NCBI RefSeq assembly: GCF_026410925.1
Contig: NZ_CP112972.1
Coordinates: 992,001 to 1,056,000 of the forward strand
Length of the DNA stretch: 64,000 nt
DNA from: Halovenus salina
GTDB taxonomy: Archaea > Halobacteriota > Halobacteria > Halobacteriales > Haloarculaceae
Direction: 5' to 3'
Part shown: piece by piece, positions 24,752-34,586 of the stretch
Numbering within the stretch: position 1 is the first letter of the stretch
Layout of the letters: each line of letters starts with the position of its first letter
Translations under genes and position numbers: made by a program
Notes under the pieces: generated by a model
The model's input: only the letters and a program-made list of their open reading frames with translations
The model's database searches: none
Told to the model about the DNA's origin: nothing

Positions 24752-27667
24752 TCAGTCGTCGGTCTGGGCGAGCCACCATTCGTCGGCGTGCTCGGAGAGG
24801 TTCGTCGGTTCCTCGCGCTCACCCATGAAGCGCTGCTTCTCGCTCTGGTCCTCGAACTCGCTGTCCATCACCCGGTCGGCGATGCGCTCGACATCGACGG
24901 CCGGATCGGTTTCGTCGCTCGACACCTCGACGGGCGAGGTGCCGTCCTCGCCGAACTCGAACTGGACCACGGTGTCCGAGGTGTCTCGGACGGTGCCGTC
25001 GTACTGTGCTTCGAGTTCGGTGAGTGCGTTGATGAGCCGGCGCTGCAGGTACCCGGACTTCGAGGTACGGACTGCGGTATCGACCAGTCCTTCGCGGCCA
25101 CCCATCGCGTGGAAGAAGAACTCCTTGGGGTTCAGCCCCTCTCGGTAGGAGTGTTCGACGAAGCCGTGAGCCTCTGCTGAGAGGTCGCCCTCCTCGAAGT
25201 GGCTGAGCGTCCGGTTCTCGTAGCCGCGGTTGATGCGTTCGCCACGTACCGCCTGCTGGCCGACCAGGCCCGCCATCTGCGTGAGGTTCAGCATGGACCC
25301 ACGCGCACCAGAGTCGGCCATGACGACCGCCGGATTCTCGTCGCCGAAGTGCTCCTCGGCGATTTCGCCGGCGCTGTCACGTGCCTGACCCAGTGCCTGC
25401 ATAATCTTCATCTCGACGGTCTCGTCGACCGAGCGGCCCGGAAGCGGTTCGAGCTCGCCCTGCTGGTAGATCTCGATGAGCTCCTCGACGCGCTCTTTGG
25501 CTCCCTCGATGGCCTCGTCGACCTGCGACTGGGCCTCGGGCGGAATCGACTCGTCGTCGATACTGATCGAGAACCCGAAATGCATGATGGTTCGGATCGC
25601 GACCGAGGAAACCTCGTTGATGAAAATGCGCGCCCGTGTACGGGAGTAGCTCTTTGCGATTGTGTCGACGACCTCGCCACCGAACGCACCGACGGCGTTC
25701 TCATCGATCGTCCCCTGGAGGTGCTGCCCGTCCTCGATAACCACGTCGTCGCCGGCGTTCGACGTGAACTCGAGGTTCAGGTCGTCGGGCAACAGCTCCG
25801 AGAAAATCGAGCGTCCGGTCCAGTACTTCTCGCCGTCTTCGGTCCCGTCGGCTGCGGGCAGTTCGTCGATTCGGGTCGCACGCAACAGGTCGAGCGCCTG
25901 TGTCTCATTGAAGTGGGGATTCTGGTTCGTGAGGAGATACGTCGCGGTGACGTGGTCCTGGATTGCGCCCAGAATGTTCTCGCCAAAGCGCGGGCTGAGC
26001 AGTTGCTCTTGGACACGCATCAGCACGCGAGCCTCGGCGCGAGCCTCCTCGTTCTGGAGGGCGTGCATGTTCATCTCGTCCCCGTCAAAGTCGGCGTTGT
26101 ACGGCGGACAGACCGTCGTGTTCAGCCGGAACGTCTTGTACGGCATCACCACGACCTCGTGGGCCATGATGGACATGCGGTGCAGTGACGGCTGTCGGTT
26201 GAAGATAACAATGTCGCCGTCGATGAGGTGCCGGGACACTTCCCAGCTGGGCTGGACCTTCTCTGCGAGTTCCTCGCAGTTCTTTTCGGTCACTTTCAGC
26301 CGACGGCCGTCAGCCCGACGGACGTAGTTTGCTCCCGGGTGTGTCTCGGGGCCGTTACGGACGTACCGGCGGGCGTCTTCGAGGTTGCGCTCGTTGACGT
26401 TCATCGTCTGGGTCATCTCGCTTGCGATACGGTCTGGAACGCCGACCTCGTTGAGACTGAGTGTCGGGTCCGGCGAGATAACAGTACGAGCAGAGAAGTT
26501 TACACGCTTCCCAGACAGCGAGCCACGGAACCGCCCCTCCTTGCCCTTGAGCCGCTGGGAGAGAGTCTTCAGGGGCCGGCCAGAGCGGTGTCGGGCCGGC
26601 GGTGTTCCCGAGATCTCGTTGTCCATGAACGTGGTGACGTGGTACTGTAGCAGTTCCCAGAGGTCCTCGATAATGAGCTGTGGCGCGCCGGCTTCGCGGT
26701 TCTCCATGAACCGCTGGTTGATGCGGATGATGTCGACCAGCTTGTGGGTGAGGTCGTCCTCAGAGCGCTGACCGTTGTCGAGCGTAATCGACGGCCGAGC
26801 CGTCACCGGCGGCACCGGCAGGACGGTCAGAATCATCCACTCGGGGCGCGACCGGTCAGGGTTGATGCCCAGCACGTCAAGGTCCTCGTCTGGAATAGCC
26901 TCGAACCAGTCCCGGATATCCGAGGGCATCAGCTTGTTCATGTCCTCCTCGGTCAGGTCCACGTCGAGTGCAGACTCGATTGCCTTCCGGTCGTCCTGGC
27001 GCGGTCGGAAGTCGCCGGAGAGGATTTCCTGAACGCGGCCGGCGTCGATGTCGGTCTCCTCTGCGAGCGCGGTCGGACTTACGCGTTCGTCGTCTTCTTC
27101 CTCGTCGGGCTCCATCGCCGCGGCGATACGAGCCGGATAATCCGACGCGAGCACCTGCTGGACCTCGTAGTAGGTCGTCGGCTTCTCGTGTTGGATATCG
27201 AACTGCGGTTCGCTACAGTGGGGACACCGGTCTTTTTTACGTGCCTGCCTGACGGCGGCTTTGGTCACGTCGTTAAGATCCTCGTCGAGGTTGCGTGCCC
27301 GGCCCAGGCGGTCATGGAACTCGTCTCTCTCGTCCTGGGTGAGCAGCAGTTGGGAACACTCCCGACAGGTGCCCCGCAGAAGACGACGGATGAGCTTCGA
27401 GAATCCGACGTGGATAACGGGCGCGGCAAGCTCGATATGGCCGAAGTGGCCGTTACAGGAGCCGCTGTGTTGCCCACAGGTCTTGCACTCAAGGCCGGGG
27501 TCGATGACACCCAGCCGCGGGTCCATCAGTCCCATGTCGATTGGGAAGCCGTCATCGTCGTACGTGTCGGCCGTGATGACTTTCGTTGCGCTCATCTCGC
27601 GGTACTCTTCGGGGTCCATCAGGCCGAAGTTTATCTGGCTGATTTCTTTTGGTGCGTGCTGACTCAT
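24752..27667 (-). CDS. rpoA1: DNA-directed RNA polymerase subunit A'
   Basis: A 971-residue subunit, the N-terminal part of the beta' equivalent. The catalytic Mg-binding motif NADFDGDEMNMH lies at residues 524-535. N-terminal zinc sites are seen in CKTCGQHSGSCNGHFGH and CRECSQLLL, and another in CPHCSEPQFD. The GRPLKTLSQRLKGKEGRFR and GKRVNFSARTVISPDP segments are the conserved clamp and active-centre sequences. No intein interrupts it. An acidic insertion of about 75 residues in the clamp region (EPDEEEDDERVSP onwards) is a haloarchaeal feature. It is 1 nt away from the rpoB1 stop upstream. Confidence 0.97.
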   Translation of the reverse strand: MSQHAPKEISQINFGLMDPEEYREMSATKVITADTYDDDGFPIDMGLMDPRLGVIDPGLECKTCGQHSGSCNGHFGHIELAAPVIHVGFSKLIRRLLRGTCRECSQLLLTQDERDEFHDRLGRARNLDEDLNDVTKAAVRQARKKDRCPHCSEPQFDIQHEKPTTYYEVQQVLASDYPARIAAAMEPDEEEDDERVSPTALAEETDIDAGRVQEILSGDFRPRQDDRKAIESALDVDLTEEDMNKLMPSDIRDWFEAIPDEDLDVLGINPDRSRPEWMILTVLPVPPVTARPSITLDNGQRSEDDLTHKLVDIIRINQRFMENREAGAPQLIIEDLWELLQYHVTTFMDNEISGTPPARHRSGRPLKTLSQRLKGKEGRFRGSLSGKRVNFSARTVISPDPTLSLNEVGVPDRIASEMTQTMNVNERNLEDARRYVRNGPETHPGANYVRRADGRRLKVTEKNCEELAEKVQPSWEVSRHLIDGDIVIFNRQPSLHRMSIMAHEVVVMPYKTFRLNTTVCPPYNADFDGDEMNMHALQNEEARAEARVLMRVQEQLLSPRFGENILGAIQDHVTATYLLTNQNPHFNETQALDLLRATRIDELPAADGTEDGEKYWTGRSIFSELLPDDLNLEFTSNAGDDVVIEDGQHLQGTIDENAVGAFGGEVVDTIAKSYSRTRARIFINEVSSVAIRTIMHFGFSISIDDESIPPEAQSQVDEAIEGAKERVEELIEIYQQGELEPLPGRSVDETVEMKIMQALGQARDSAGEIAEEHFGDENPAVVMADSGARGSMLNLTQMAGLVGQQAVRGERINRGYENRTLSHFEEGDLSAEAHGFVEHSYREGLNPKEFFFHAMGGREGLVDTAVRTSKSGYLQRRLINALTELEAQYDGTVRDTSDTVVQFEFGEDGTSPVEVSSDETDPAVDVERIADRVMDSEFEDQSEKQRFMGEREEPTNLSEHADEWWLAQTDD

Positions 27668-27668
27668 G

Positions 27669-29495
27669 TTAGACTGCGTCCTCCAGTTCGACTCGCGGCG
27701 CGATGCCGAGTGCTTTCATTTCGTCGAGCAGCAGCTTGAACGCGTACGACATCTCGACCTCGTGTATTTCGGTCTCCTCGTCGCAGTTCGGGCAGTACAC
27801 CCGGCGTTGCTCGACGTTCTCGACTGCGGTCATCCCGCAGTTGCCACAGACGTTGATGAACTCGCGGTCGGACTCATCGAGCAGACGCTCTTTGAGCGTC
27901 ATGGCTGCGCCGTGCCCGATGAACACGTCCCGTTCCATCTCACCGATACGGAGACCACCCTCGCGGGCGCGTCCCTCGGTCGGCTGGCGCGTGAGCACCT
28001 GGACCGGCCCGCGTGAGCGGGCGTGAATCTTGTTCGACACCATGTGATACAGCTTCTGGTAGAAGATGGTGCCGACGAAGATCTCGGCCTCAATTTTCTC
28101 TCCGGTGATGCCGGAGTACATGATCTCCTTGCCGCTGGATTTGAAGCCGCGGTCCTCGAGCGCACCGCGGAGTTCGTCCTCGTCCTCGCCGGTGAACGGT
28201 GTCCCGTCGACGCGGCGGCCTTCGAGCGAGCCGACCTTGCCGCCGATCATCTCCAGAATGTGGCCCACGGTCATCCGCGATGGGAGTGCGTGGGGGTTCA
28301 GGATGAGGTCCGGAACGACCCCGTCCTGGGTGAACGGCATATCCTCCTGTGGCGCGATGTGGCCGACCACACCCTTCTGTCCGTGCCGGGAGGCGAACTT
28401 GTCGCCGAGCTCGGGAATCCGCTCGTCACGAACCGAGACCTTCGACAACTTCGAGCCGTCCTCGTTTTCCATCAGCGTCACCGTGTCGACGACGCCAGAC
28501 TCACCCGAGCGCATCGTGACGCTCGTCTCTCGGCGCTTCTGCGGCGAGAGTCCGCCCATGTCGTCGGGCTCTTCGAGGAACCGTGGCGGCGACGTTTTCC
28601 CTAGCAGGACGGCGTTCTCGCCGACATCAGTTTCGGGATTGACGAGGCCGTCCTCATCGAGGTGTGTGTAGGCCTCTTCGCCGCGTGCACCACGGACCTC
28701 GTCGTCGGGAATCTCGAAGCGGTCTTCCTGACCGCCGGGGTAGCGCCGCTCCTCGCCCTCGTAGGTCCGGAAGAAATGCGACCGGGCGAGCGCGCGCTCG
28801 ACAGAGCCCTTGTTCATTACAAGGGCGTCCTCGATATTGAACCCCTCGTAGCTCATCACGGCGACGACGAAGTTCTGGGCCGCCGGCCGGTCGTCGTATC
28901 CGATCTGTTCTGTCGTCTGGGTCTTGACCATCGACAGCTGCGGGTAATGCAGGAGATGCTGTCGTGTGTCCGGGCGGATGCGGTAGTTCGCCGCCGGGAG
29001 ACCGAGCGACTGTTTGATCATCCCCGACCCCATGGTGATACGCGGTGAGGCGTTGTGTTCGGGGTATGGAATCATCCCTGCGCCGATACCGAACATCAGC
29101 TGTGGGTCGATTTCGAGGTGCGTGTGGTCGTCGGTAAGCTCCTCCTCGTCGACCCCGACGAGGATGTCCTCTTCCTCCTCGGCGTCAATGAACTCGACGT
29201 AGCCGCGTTCGACGAGTTCCTGGAAGTCGGTATCACCGGCTTTCAGTGCCTCGACCTCCGTCTCGGAGATGAGCGGCTCACCGTTCTCGACGACCAGAAG
29301 CGGCCGCCGGGCACGGCCGGCGTCGGCGTTGACGATGACCTCGCTGGTTCGTCCCTTGACCGAGACGTTGACCATATCGCTGACTTCGCCCCGGCGTCGA
29401 GCCTGTCGAATCTGTTCTGCGAGCTGTTCCGGGTCGGGGTGTGTGCCGACCAGACTGCCGTTAACGTATACTTTGGCTTCTCGTCCCTGACTCAT
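27669..29495 (-). CDS. rpoB1: DNA-directed RNA polymerase subunit B'
   Basis: A 608-residue subunit, the C-terminal half of the split beta equivalent found in haloarchaea and other Euryarchaeota. Conserved segments are [20 protein letters not shown], the [15 protein letters not shown] motif of the active site hybrid-binding region and [18 protein letters not shown]-terminal zinc site is visible as [10 protein letters not shown] and VYCPNCDEE. Uninterrupted and full length. The start at 29495 is only 4 nt after the rpoB2 stop. Confidence 0.97.
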   Translation of the reverse strand: MSQGREAKVYVNGSLVGTHPDPEQLAEQIRQARRRGEVSDMVNVSVKGRTSEVIVNADAGRARRPLLVVENGEPLISETEVEALKAGDTDFQELVERGYVEFIDAEEEEDILVGVDEEELTDDHTHLEIDPQLMFGIGAGMIPYPEHNASPRITMGSGMIKQSLGLPAANYRIRPDTRQHLLHYPQLSMVKTQTTEQIGYDDRPAAQNFVVAVMSYEGFNIEDALVMNKGSVERALARSHFFRTYEGEERRYPGGQEDRFEIPDDEVRGARGEEAYTHLDEDGLVNPETDVGENAVLLGKTSPPRFLEEPDDMGGLSPQKRRETSVTMRSGESGVVDTVTLMENEDGSKLSKVSVRDERIPELGDKFASRHGQKGVVGHIAPQEDMPFTQDGVVPDLILNPHALPSRMTVGHILEMIGGKVGSLEGRRVDGTPFTGEDEDELRGALEDRGFKSSGKEIMYSGITGEKIEAEIFVGTIFYQKLYHMVSNKIHARSRGPVQVLTRQPTEGRAREGGLRIGEMERDVFIGHGAAMTLKERLLDESDREFINVCGNCGMTAVENVEQRRVYCPNCDEETEIHEVEMSYAFKLLLDEMKALGIAPRVELEDAV

Positions 29496-29499
29496 GATT

Positions 29500-31062
29500 T
29501 TAGTCGTCCGCGGGGGCGTCGATGCCCTCGATGCCGGGGATGCCCTCGACGCCCATCCCAGCGAGTTCCTGTTTCAGCTCCTGTTCGTCCTCGACGTTCT
29601 GTGAGAGTTCCATCGCCTGTGCGAAGTTCTTGACCAGCCCACAGTTCGGTCCTTCCGGTGTCTCGGAGGGACAGATACGCCCCCACTGGGTGGCGTGGAG
29701 GTCTCGGGCCTCGAAGTGTGGCTGTGAGCGACTGAGCGGCGACCGTAGCCGGCGCAGGTGAGAGAGAACACCCATGTAGTCGGTCCGGTCGACCAACTGG
29801 GAGACGCCCGAGCGACCGCCGACCCAGTTCCCTGTCGCAATCGGGTGTTCGAGCCGTTCGGTCAGCACGTCCGAGCGGACCACCGTCGACACAGAGAGCT
29901 GACGGTTCCGCATGTTCGCGCGTTCGAGCTGGTATTTCACGTCTCGGGCCAGCTTGTTCAGGGCCGTCCGGAACAGGTCACGCATCAGGTCGCCCGATAC
30001 CTTGAGGCGCTTGTTCGCGTAATGGTCCTTGTCGTCGGCTTCGCGCCGCTCGAGCGCCAGCTCGAAGCAGGCCTCGGCCATCCGACAGAGGTAGTAGGCC
30101 TTGTTGATGCGGACATCTTCTTCTTCGACGCCTTCCTCGTGGAGGTGGGGAAGCAGGTAGCGGTCGATGACGTAGTTTGCCCGCTTGAGCTGGTAGTTTT
30201 TGCCCTGGCCGGAGGCGACTCGCTTACCGAGTGCCTCGATTGCCTCCTCGGTCGTCTGGACCTCGGCGGCTTCCAGGTTCTCCAGCATGAACTTCACGAT
30301 CTCGGGGTCGTCGCTGACCCGGTGGACGATTTCCTCGTCGGATTCCAGTCCGAGCGCGCGCACGAGGGTCACGAAGTTGACGCTGCCCGACACCGAGGGG
30401 AACGAGACTTCGAGTAGTCCATCACGCGTGCGCTCACAGAGCACAAGGGCGCGGTACCCACGGCGCTGGGAGAACGTCTTTGCGACCTCGATCTGGTCGC
30501 CGTATTTCGTGTCGGTCTCGGCAAGAATTTTGTTCGGGGCCAGATCCTCGCTTGTCATCAGGACGCGTTCGGAACCGTTGACGATGAAGTAGCCACCTGG
30601 GTCGGCGGGGTCTTCACCGATGTCGATGAGTTCCTCGCGCGTGAAGTCGGCGATGTTACACTTGTCTGAGCCGACCATGATCGGCATCCGGCCGATTTTC
30701 GTCTCGGTCTGGTCGACGACGACCTCTTCCTCTTCTTCGCCGCCTTTGATGACGGCCATCTCCATGAACACCGGGGCGGAGTAGGTGATGTTCCGGAGAC
30801 GTGCCTCCTGTGGGTACAGGAGTTCCTCGCTGCCGTCCGCCTCGCGTACGCGCGGGGTGACTACACGGACGTCACCCAGTTCGACGTAGACCGGCTCCTC
30901 GCCTTCCTTGTCGCCGATGTCGGTGTCGATGGTCTCTTTCTCGTCGACAACCTGCTGCATCCCCCGGCTGAGAAAGTTGTTAAACGACCGGAAGTGGTGT
31001 TCGGCGAGCCGTTCTCGTGAAAAGTACTCTCGTGAAATTTCGCGTTTGTCCTCGATATCCAT
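29500..31062 (-). CDS. rpoB2: DNA-directed RNA polymerase subunit B''
   Basis: A 520-residue subunit, the N-terminal half of the split beta equivalent. Landmarks include [20 protein letters not shown], the fork-loop region [20 protein letters not shown] and [36 protein letters not shown] near the C-terminus, of which the ICPSETPEG signature is diagnostic. The frame's start overlaps the rpoH stop by 1 nt (position 31062), so the two are translationally coupled. Confidence 0.97.
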   Translation of the reverse strand: MDIEDKREISREYFSRERLAEHHFRSFNNFLSRGMQQVVDEKETIDTDIGDKEGEEPVYVELGDVRVVTPRVREADGSEELLYPQEARLRNITYSAPVFMEMAVIKGGEEEEEVVVDQTETKIGRMPIMVGSDKCNIADFTREELIDIGEDPADPGGYFIVNGSERVLMTSEDLAPNKILAETDTKYGDQIEVAKTFSQRRGYRALVLCERTRDGLLEVSFPSVSGSVNFVTLVRALGLESDEEIVHRVSDDPEIVKFMLENLEAAEVQTTEEAIEALGKRVASGQGKNYQLKRANYVIDRYLLPHLHEEGVEEEDVRINKAYYLCRMAEACFELALERREADDKDHYANKRLKVSGDLMRDLFRTALNKLARDVKYQLERANMRNRQLSVSTVVRSDVLTERLEHPIATGNWVGGRSGVSQLVDRTDYMGVLSHLRRLRSPLSRSQPHFEARDLHATQWGRICPSETPEGPNCGLVKNFAQAMELSQNVEDEQELKQELAGMGVEGIPGIEGIDAPADD

Positions 31063-31289
31063 TATTTCACCACCAGTCGGTACACCACGGCTGTGTCCGT
31101 GGTTCGTGAGTCCCGTGTGATCTTGACGACATCGCCTACGGCCGCCTCGTCAGGCAGCGCAGGGTCTGTTCGCGTGATTTTCGGGAGGTCGGTTTTTTCG
31201 ACGTTGTACTCCTGCATCACGTCCTCGAGTTCATCCTCGTCAAGGACGGTGTGATCCGGTACGAGTTTGTGGTTGCTTACATCTACCAT
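31062..31289 (-). CDS. rpoH: DNA-directed RNA polymerase subunit H
   Basis: A 75-residue archaeal Rpb5-type subunit, containing only the C-terminal assembly domain. The sequence [18 protein letters not shown], then [11 protein letters not shown] and [11 protein letters not shown] is the conserved core that contacts the polymerase jaw. It is the first gene of the minus-strand RNA polymerase operon rpoH-rpoB2-rpoB1-rpoA1-rpoA2-nusA. The AT-rich stretch around 31340-31370 on the minus strand (ATAAGCGTTATATGCC) is the likely promoter region. Confidence 0.96.
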   Translation of the reverse strand: MVDVSNHKLVPDHTVLDEDELEDVMQEYNVEKTDLPKITRTDPALPDEAAVGDVVKITRDSRTTDTAVVYRLVVK

Positions 31290-31509
31290 GAGTGTGGCTT
31301 ACGGGCGAAGAATCTGTTCGTAGATACTACAGTACGATATTTCTGCGAGGCATATAACGCTTATTAAATCGAGTCGGCGGGGCTATTGGTCCCTTGCGGA
31401 ACCAATGGTGCTCAGGTAAATGGCAATTTGTAGCGTGGGATAAAATACCTTGCGAGGCGGCTCCGATTGGAAAGTCTTAATACTATTACCCGGATACGAG
31501 AAAATGCGT

Positions 31510-31582
31510 GCCCGGATGGTGTAGTGGCCCATCATACGACCCTGTCACGGTCGTGACGCGGGTTCAAATCCCGCTCCGGGCG
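31510..31582 (+). tRNA. tRNA-Asp (anticodon GTC)
   Basis: A complete cloverleaf of 73 nt. The acceptor stem GCCCGGA pairs with TCCGGGC, the D-arm contains GGTGTAGTGGCCC, the anticodon loop CTGTCAC carries GTC, and the T-arm is GCGGGTTCAAATCCCGC. No CCA is encoded and no intron is present. A TATA-like TTAATACT lies about 30 nt upstream. Its 3' end is repeated twice downstream, marking it as an integration target. Confidence 0.97.
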
Positions 31583-31699
31583 CTTCTTCAAAATCAAACT
31601 GACAAGCGGCGCGTTTTATCGCGCCGCATCCCGATTTTGCTGTGTAACTAAGAGGGATTTGAACCACGCGACGAGTGAGCGTCAGCGAACGAAGTCGCC

Positions 31700-31723
31700 C
31701 GGGTTCAAATCCCGCTCCGGGCG
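31700..31723 (+). repeat. Second copy of the tRNA-Asp 3' end (att-like)
   Basis: These 24 bases are identical to the last 24 bases of the tRNA-Asp gene (31559-31582). The preceding bases do not form the rest of a tRNA. Such duplicated 3' ends are the usual footprint of a tyrosine-recombinase element integrating at a tRNA gene. The stretch 31583-31699 between the copies encodes nothing I can support. Confidence 0.75.
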
Positions 31724-31868
31724 TTTCTCCGATTTCACACGTCGCGGAGTTCCATCTCCGCGACCCACTCGTGAAGTCACTGTGCGATCGAGAGGGATTG
31801 GAACACAAGGAGTCGCACGCCCGGACTGGCCGAACGAAGTGAGGCCACAGCCCGGACCGTCTCTGCAT

Positions 31869-31891
31869 GGGTTCAAATCCCGTTCCGGGCG
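31869..31891 (+). repeat. Third, diverged copy of the tRNA-Asp 3' end (att-like)
   Basis: Twenty-three bases match the tRNA-Asp 3' end with one C to T change. Together with the copy at 31700 it implies at least two successive integration or duplication events at this tRNA. The stretch 31724-31868 and the bases up to 31966 hold no gene I can identify; the short antisense frames there are translations of the repeated T-arm. Confidence 0.7.
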
Positions 31892-31966
31892 TACCAATTT
31901 TCGTTTAGGTCCCACGTATAAGAGAGGGGTCGCTATATCTCACACCGCCGGTTTTGATAATCAGGG

Positions 31967-32374
31967 GTGTCTGGCGTGACGGTCCCGGACGCCGATCGGA
32001 TTGCCGAGTACCTGCAGCTGAATGCGGACGCGGCCACACCCGAGGTGCTCGGCGCGACCGACACCGAACCCACCGTATGGGGTGACGTCGTGGGCGACGC
32101 CCTCGCGAGCAACGAGCCCCACCTGGCGCTCGAAACGCCTGACACCAGTGCGCCCGAAAAGGATTTTGGGGACGGAGACCCCATCCTCGAGGCGGACAAA
32201 CCGGCCTCGACGACGTCCGAAGCTCCCGATACCGACGGTTCGGCGCTCGTCGACGCGCTGGAGTGGTTCCACCAACAGTTAGACCGCGACCTCCCCGACG
32301 AGTGCAACCACGACACGCCTCGGGATGAGGTGGCTGTATATTTGGTCGGTGGTCTGTCAGTTCGCATTGCGTAA
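31967..32374 (+). pseudogene. N-terminal fragment of a plasmid/virus primase-like protein
   Basis: An open frame of 135 codons starting at GTG. It is strongly acidic, and its best-conserved part reads SALVDALEWFHQQLDRDLP followed by DECNHDTPRDEVAVYL. I recognise the WFHxQLDR..P....TPR pattern from primase- or replication-associated proteins of haloarchaeal plasmids and proviruses; this is a pattern memory, not a verified hit. After TPRDEV the match is lost and the frame ends soon after, so it is probably the truncated start of a much larger protein. It overlaps the end of the oppositely oriented integrase fragment, so both were cut at one junction near 32340-32360. Confidence 0.4.
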
Positions 32375-32590
32375 CCGGAGTTGGACGTCCTCGAGGCGGC
32401 CGCCGTCAACCTGGATAATCCGATAGGCGACCGAGTGCCGGAGAGTGTGAGGGGTGACGTCGTCGGAATCGCCGACACCGCCGCCGGCGACCTGGGGCCA
32501 CACGTCGCCCTCGGTTGCGATCTTGAGTGTCGCCGGCGGGAGCGAACCTATCTGAATTCGGTCCGGGAGGTACACCGTTCCGGCGTCCAA
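32357..32590 (-). pseudogene. Tyrosine recombinase (integrase) fragment
   Basis: The minus-strand frame contains VTPHTLRHSVAYRIIQVDGG and RLEDVQLRLRN, the conserved box II H-x-L-R-H segment of tyrosine recombinases, followed by a helix that normally leads to the H/W and the nucleophile tyrosine. Both the N-terminal half and the catalytic tyrosine end are missing; the frame stops at RLRNAN where other integrases read on. It is therefore inactive. Together with the tRNA-Asp repeats it records a former integrative element. Confidence 0.65.
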
Positions 32591-32722
32591 GTTGAGATGG
32601 TCGAGTCAAGAGCGCACAGTTCACCCGAAGTCGTGACACCTCTCGAAAGGTGGATACACTATAGCACGTTGTATTGCCACGCTATCATAGGAATTATACC
32701 CCAGTTCATTCTATCCTGTTTC

Positions 32723-33568
32723 ATGACTACCGATATCATTATTTTGACTGCGAACTCACTTCGGCACAGCTACCTTCGTCAGACGTTCGGCCTTGCGGAC
32801 AATATTGAAGTGGTCAAGTCCTACTGCGAGTCGAAAAGTGGCTCCCTTCTTGAAGAGGCACGCAAAAACGGAGAGCAAGTACGCATAGACCATCTGGAAC
32901 GGCGTGCTCGCTCCGAGCACGATTACTTTGCTCACTTCGTGAATACCACACCCGATCGGAGTAATCCAATCGAGATTCCATACGGTGATATTAATGAACA
33001 GCAGTACTACGAGGAAATAACGGATCTCGAACCTGACCTGCTTGTGGTCTACGGGAGTTCTATCATCCGAGATCCCCTACTAAGCGAGTACGATGGTAGA
33101 ATTCTCAATGTTCACCTCGGTCTATCTCCGTATTACCGGGGTACAGGGACAAATTTCTGGCCGTTAGTGAACGGTGAACCCGAGTACGTCGGTGCGACAT
33201 TCATGTATATTGATGAGGGTGTTGATACCGGTGAAATTATCCATCAGCTTCGTGCCCGTGTCCATCCGTATGATGGACCCCATGACATAGGAAACCGACT
33301 CATAGCGGATGTAGGACAGGTTTATCCAGAAATCGTCCGACGCTTTGACGATCTTCACCACGTATCACAGATCGACGAACCGAACAACGATCACTATTAT
33401 AAATCAAGCGACTATAATCCAGACGCAACAGCGCAACTGTATGAGAACTTCGCGGATGGGATGGTCGAGGAGTACCTTCAGAGCGAGGAGGAGCGAGTCG
33501 CCGAGGTACCAATCGTGAAACATCCAGTCATCGACGAGGAAAAACCGCTGACGCATTCCGATGTGTGA
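32723..33568 (+). CDS. Formyltransferase-family protein
   Basis: A 281-residue protein of the formyl-THF transferase fold (Fmt/PurN/ArnA type). The catalytic elements are LNVHLGLSPYYRGTGTNFWP, with the Asn-x-His, and ATFMYIDEGVDTGEIIHQ with the Asp. The position of the family's second His is taken by Met in ATFMYIDEG, so reading the triad needs care. ATG 32723 was chosen: it begins a Rossmann strand (TTDIIILTANSLRH) and has AATTATACC about 30 nt upstream, a leaderless promoter arrangement; the longer open frame upstream lies in integrase debris. It overlaps or abuts the NodB deacetylase gene downstream, so the pair forms one unit. Likely substrate: an amino sugar, by context. Confidence 0.8.
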   Translation: MTTDIIILTANSLRHSYLRQTFGLADNIEVVKSYCESKSGSLLEEARKNGEQVRIDHLERRARSEHDYFAHFVNTTPDRSNPIEIPYGDINEQQYYEEITDLEPDLLVVYGSSIIRDPLLSEYDGRILNVHLGLSPYYRGTGTNFWPLVNGEPEYVGATFMYIDEGVDTGEIIHQLRARVHPYDGPHDIGNRLIADVGQVYPEIVRRFDDLHHVSQIDEPNNDHYYKSSDYNPDATAQLYENFADGMVEEYLQSEEERVAEVPIVKHPVIDEEKPLTHSDV

Positions 33569-33570
33569 TA

Positions 33571-34524
33571 ATGAAGGCGGTTATGTATCACTACGTCCGG
33601 GATGGGGTAGATCGCCTGCCGAACTACTATTATCTTGATATCACCGATTTCCGCAAACAGTTGGATTACTTTGATCAGGAATTCGGATTCGTTGAGCGTG
33701 AGTCGTTTCTCGCGTATCTTCGCGGGGTGCGTTCAACTCCTCCATCAGGAGTCATACTCACGTTCGACGACGGGCTCCGGGATCATTACGAGTTTGTTTT
33801 CGCCGAATTACAGAAACGGGATCTCTGGGGTATATTCTATGTGCCGACGGGCCCCTATCAGACCGAAACCCTGTTGGATGTCCATAAGACTCATATTCTT
33901 CTCGGGGAGGTTTCAGGGTCGGAACTCCTTGCAGAAACGCATGAGATTATTGAGGAAAAAATGATTCCACACCGCCGACGCGAGGAATATAAAACGAAGA
34001 CGTACAAGACACACGACGACATCAAAGCGACAAAAGAAGTTAAACGGATACTGAACTATTACGTATCTGATGAGTTCCAGACAGAGGTTCTGGACCGGCT
34101 CGCAGCACGTATTGGCCACGAACCGGTGGATGTCTCTGATTACTACGTCCGGCCTGAGGAGTTGCGCGAAATGTATCAAAATGGGATGACGATTGGTGCA
34201 CATACAGTCAACCATCCTGTGCTCTCGAAACTTGATAAGAGAGAACAAGAACTCCAAATTCACGATAGTTTCGCCCATCTGGATGATATCCTCGGTGACA
34301 TGACCCTTAGAACATTTTGTTATCCCTACGGAAACGATGCGACCTACAATGAAATAACGGTTGAATTACTCAATTCATGCGAATGCGAATGGTGCTTTAA
34401 AGTCGAGTCGGCAGATATAACGGATGAAGATATCGGATCACGCCCACAGGCTCTTCCCCGATACGACTGTAACGAATTTCCCTATGGCGAGGCAAGCGGC
34501 TCGATAGGAACTAATTCAAAGTGA
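33571..34524 (+). CDS. Polysaccharide deacetylase-family (NodB) protein
   Basis: A carbohydrate esterase family 4 / NodB-homology protein of 317 residues. Visible motifs are the MT1 motif TFDDG (in VILTFDDGLRDHYEF) with the catalytic and metal-binding aspartates, MT2 as TIGAHTVNHPVLSKL with the two metal histidines, and RTFCYPYGND as MT3. ATG 33571 is preferred to the GTG at 33565; either choice leaves it tightly coupled to the formyltransferase. Members remove acetyl or formyl groups from amino sugars. A central insertion of about 90 residues (around residues 100-190), rich in charged residues, is longer than usual. No signal peptide is seen, so a cytoplasmic, lipid- or nucleotide-linked substrate is more likely than an extracellular polymer. 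Confidence 0.85.
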   Translation: MKAVMYHYVRDGVDRLPNYYYLDITDFRKQLDYFDQEFGFVERESFLAYLRGVRSTPPSGVILTFDDGLRDHYEFVFAELQKRDLWGIFYVPTGPYQTETLLDVHKTHILLGEVSGSELLAETHEIIEEKMIPHRRREEYKTKTYKTHDDIKATKEVKRILNYYVSDEFQTEVLDRLAARIGHEPVDVSDYYVRPEELREMYQNGMTIGAHTVNHPVLSKLDKREQELQIHDSFAHLDDILGDMTLRTFCYPYGNDATYNEITVELLNSCECEWCFKVESADITDEDIGSRPQALPRYDCNEFPYGEASGSIGTNSK

Positions 34525-34586
34525 TGATTACAATTGTTCGAGCCCTGTAGTTTGATACAGATAGTTTGCTGAGTATACTTATCACG

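Noticed and set aside
24060-25180. Long plus-strand frames opposite rpoA2 and rpoA1
   Set aside because: Ser- or Arg-rich antisense shadows, as is usual in GC-rich haloarchaeal genes.
29055-30417. Plus-strand frames of about 190-220 codons opposite rpoB1 and rpoB2
   Set aside because: Antisense shadows of conserved subunit genes; composition is unlike a real protein.
31545-31915. Minus-strand frames rich in GAGFEP and RPERDLNP
   Set aside because: They are antisense translations of the repeated tRNA-Asp T-arm sequence, not genes.
32381-32722. N-terminal extension of the formyltransferase frame
   Set aside because: It reads through integrase debris; the ATG at 32723 fits the fold and the promoter spacing.
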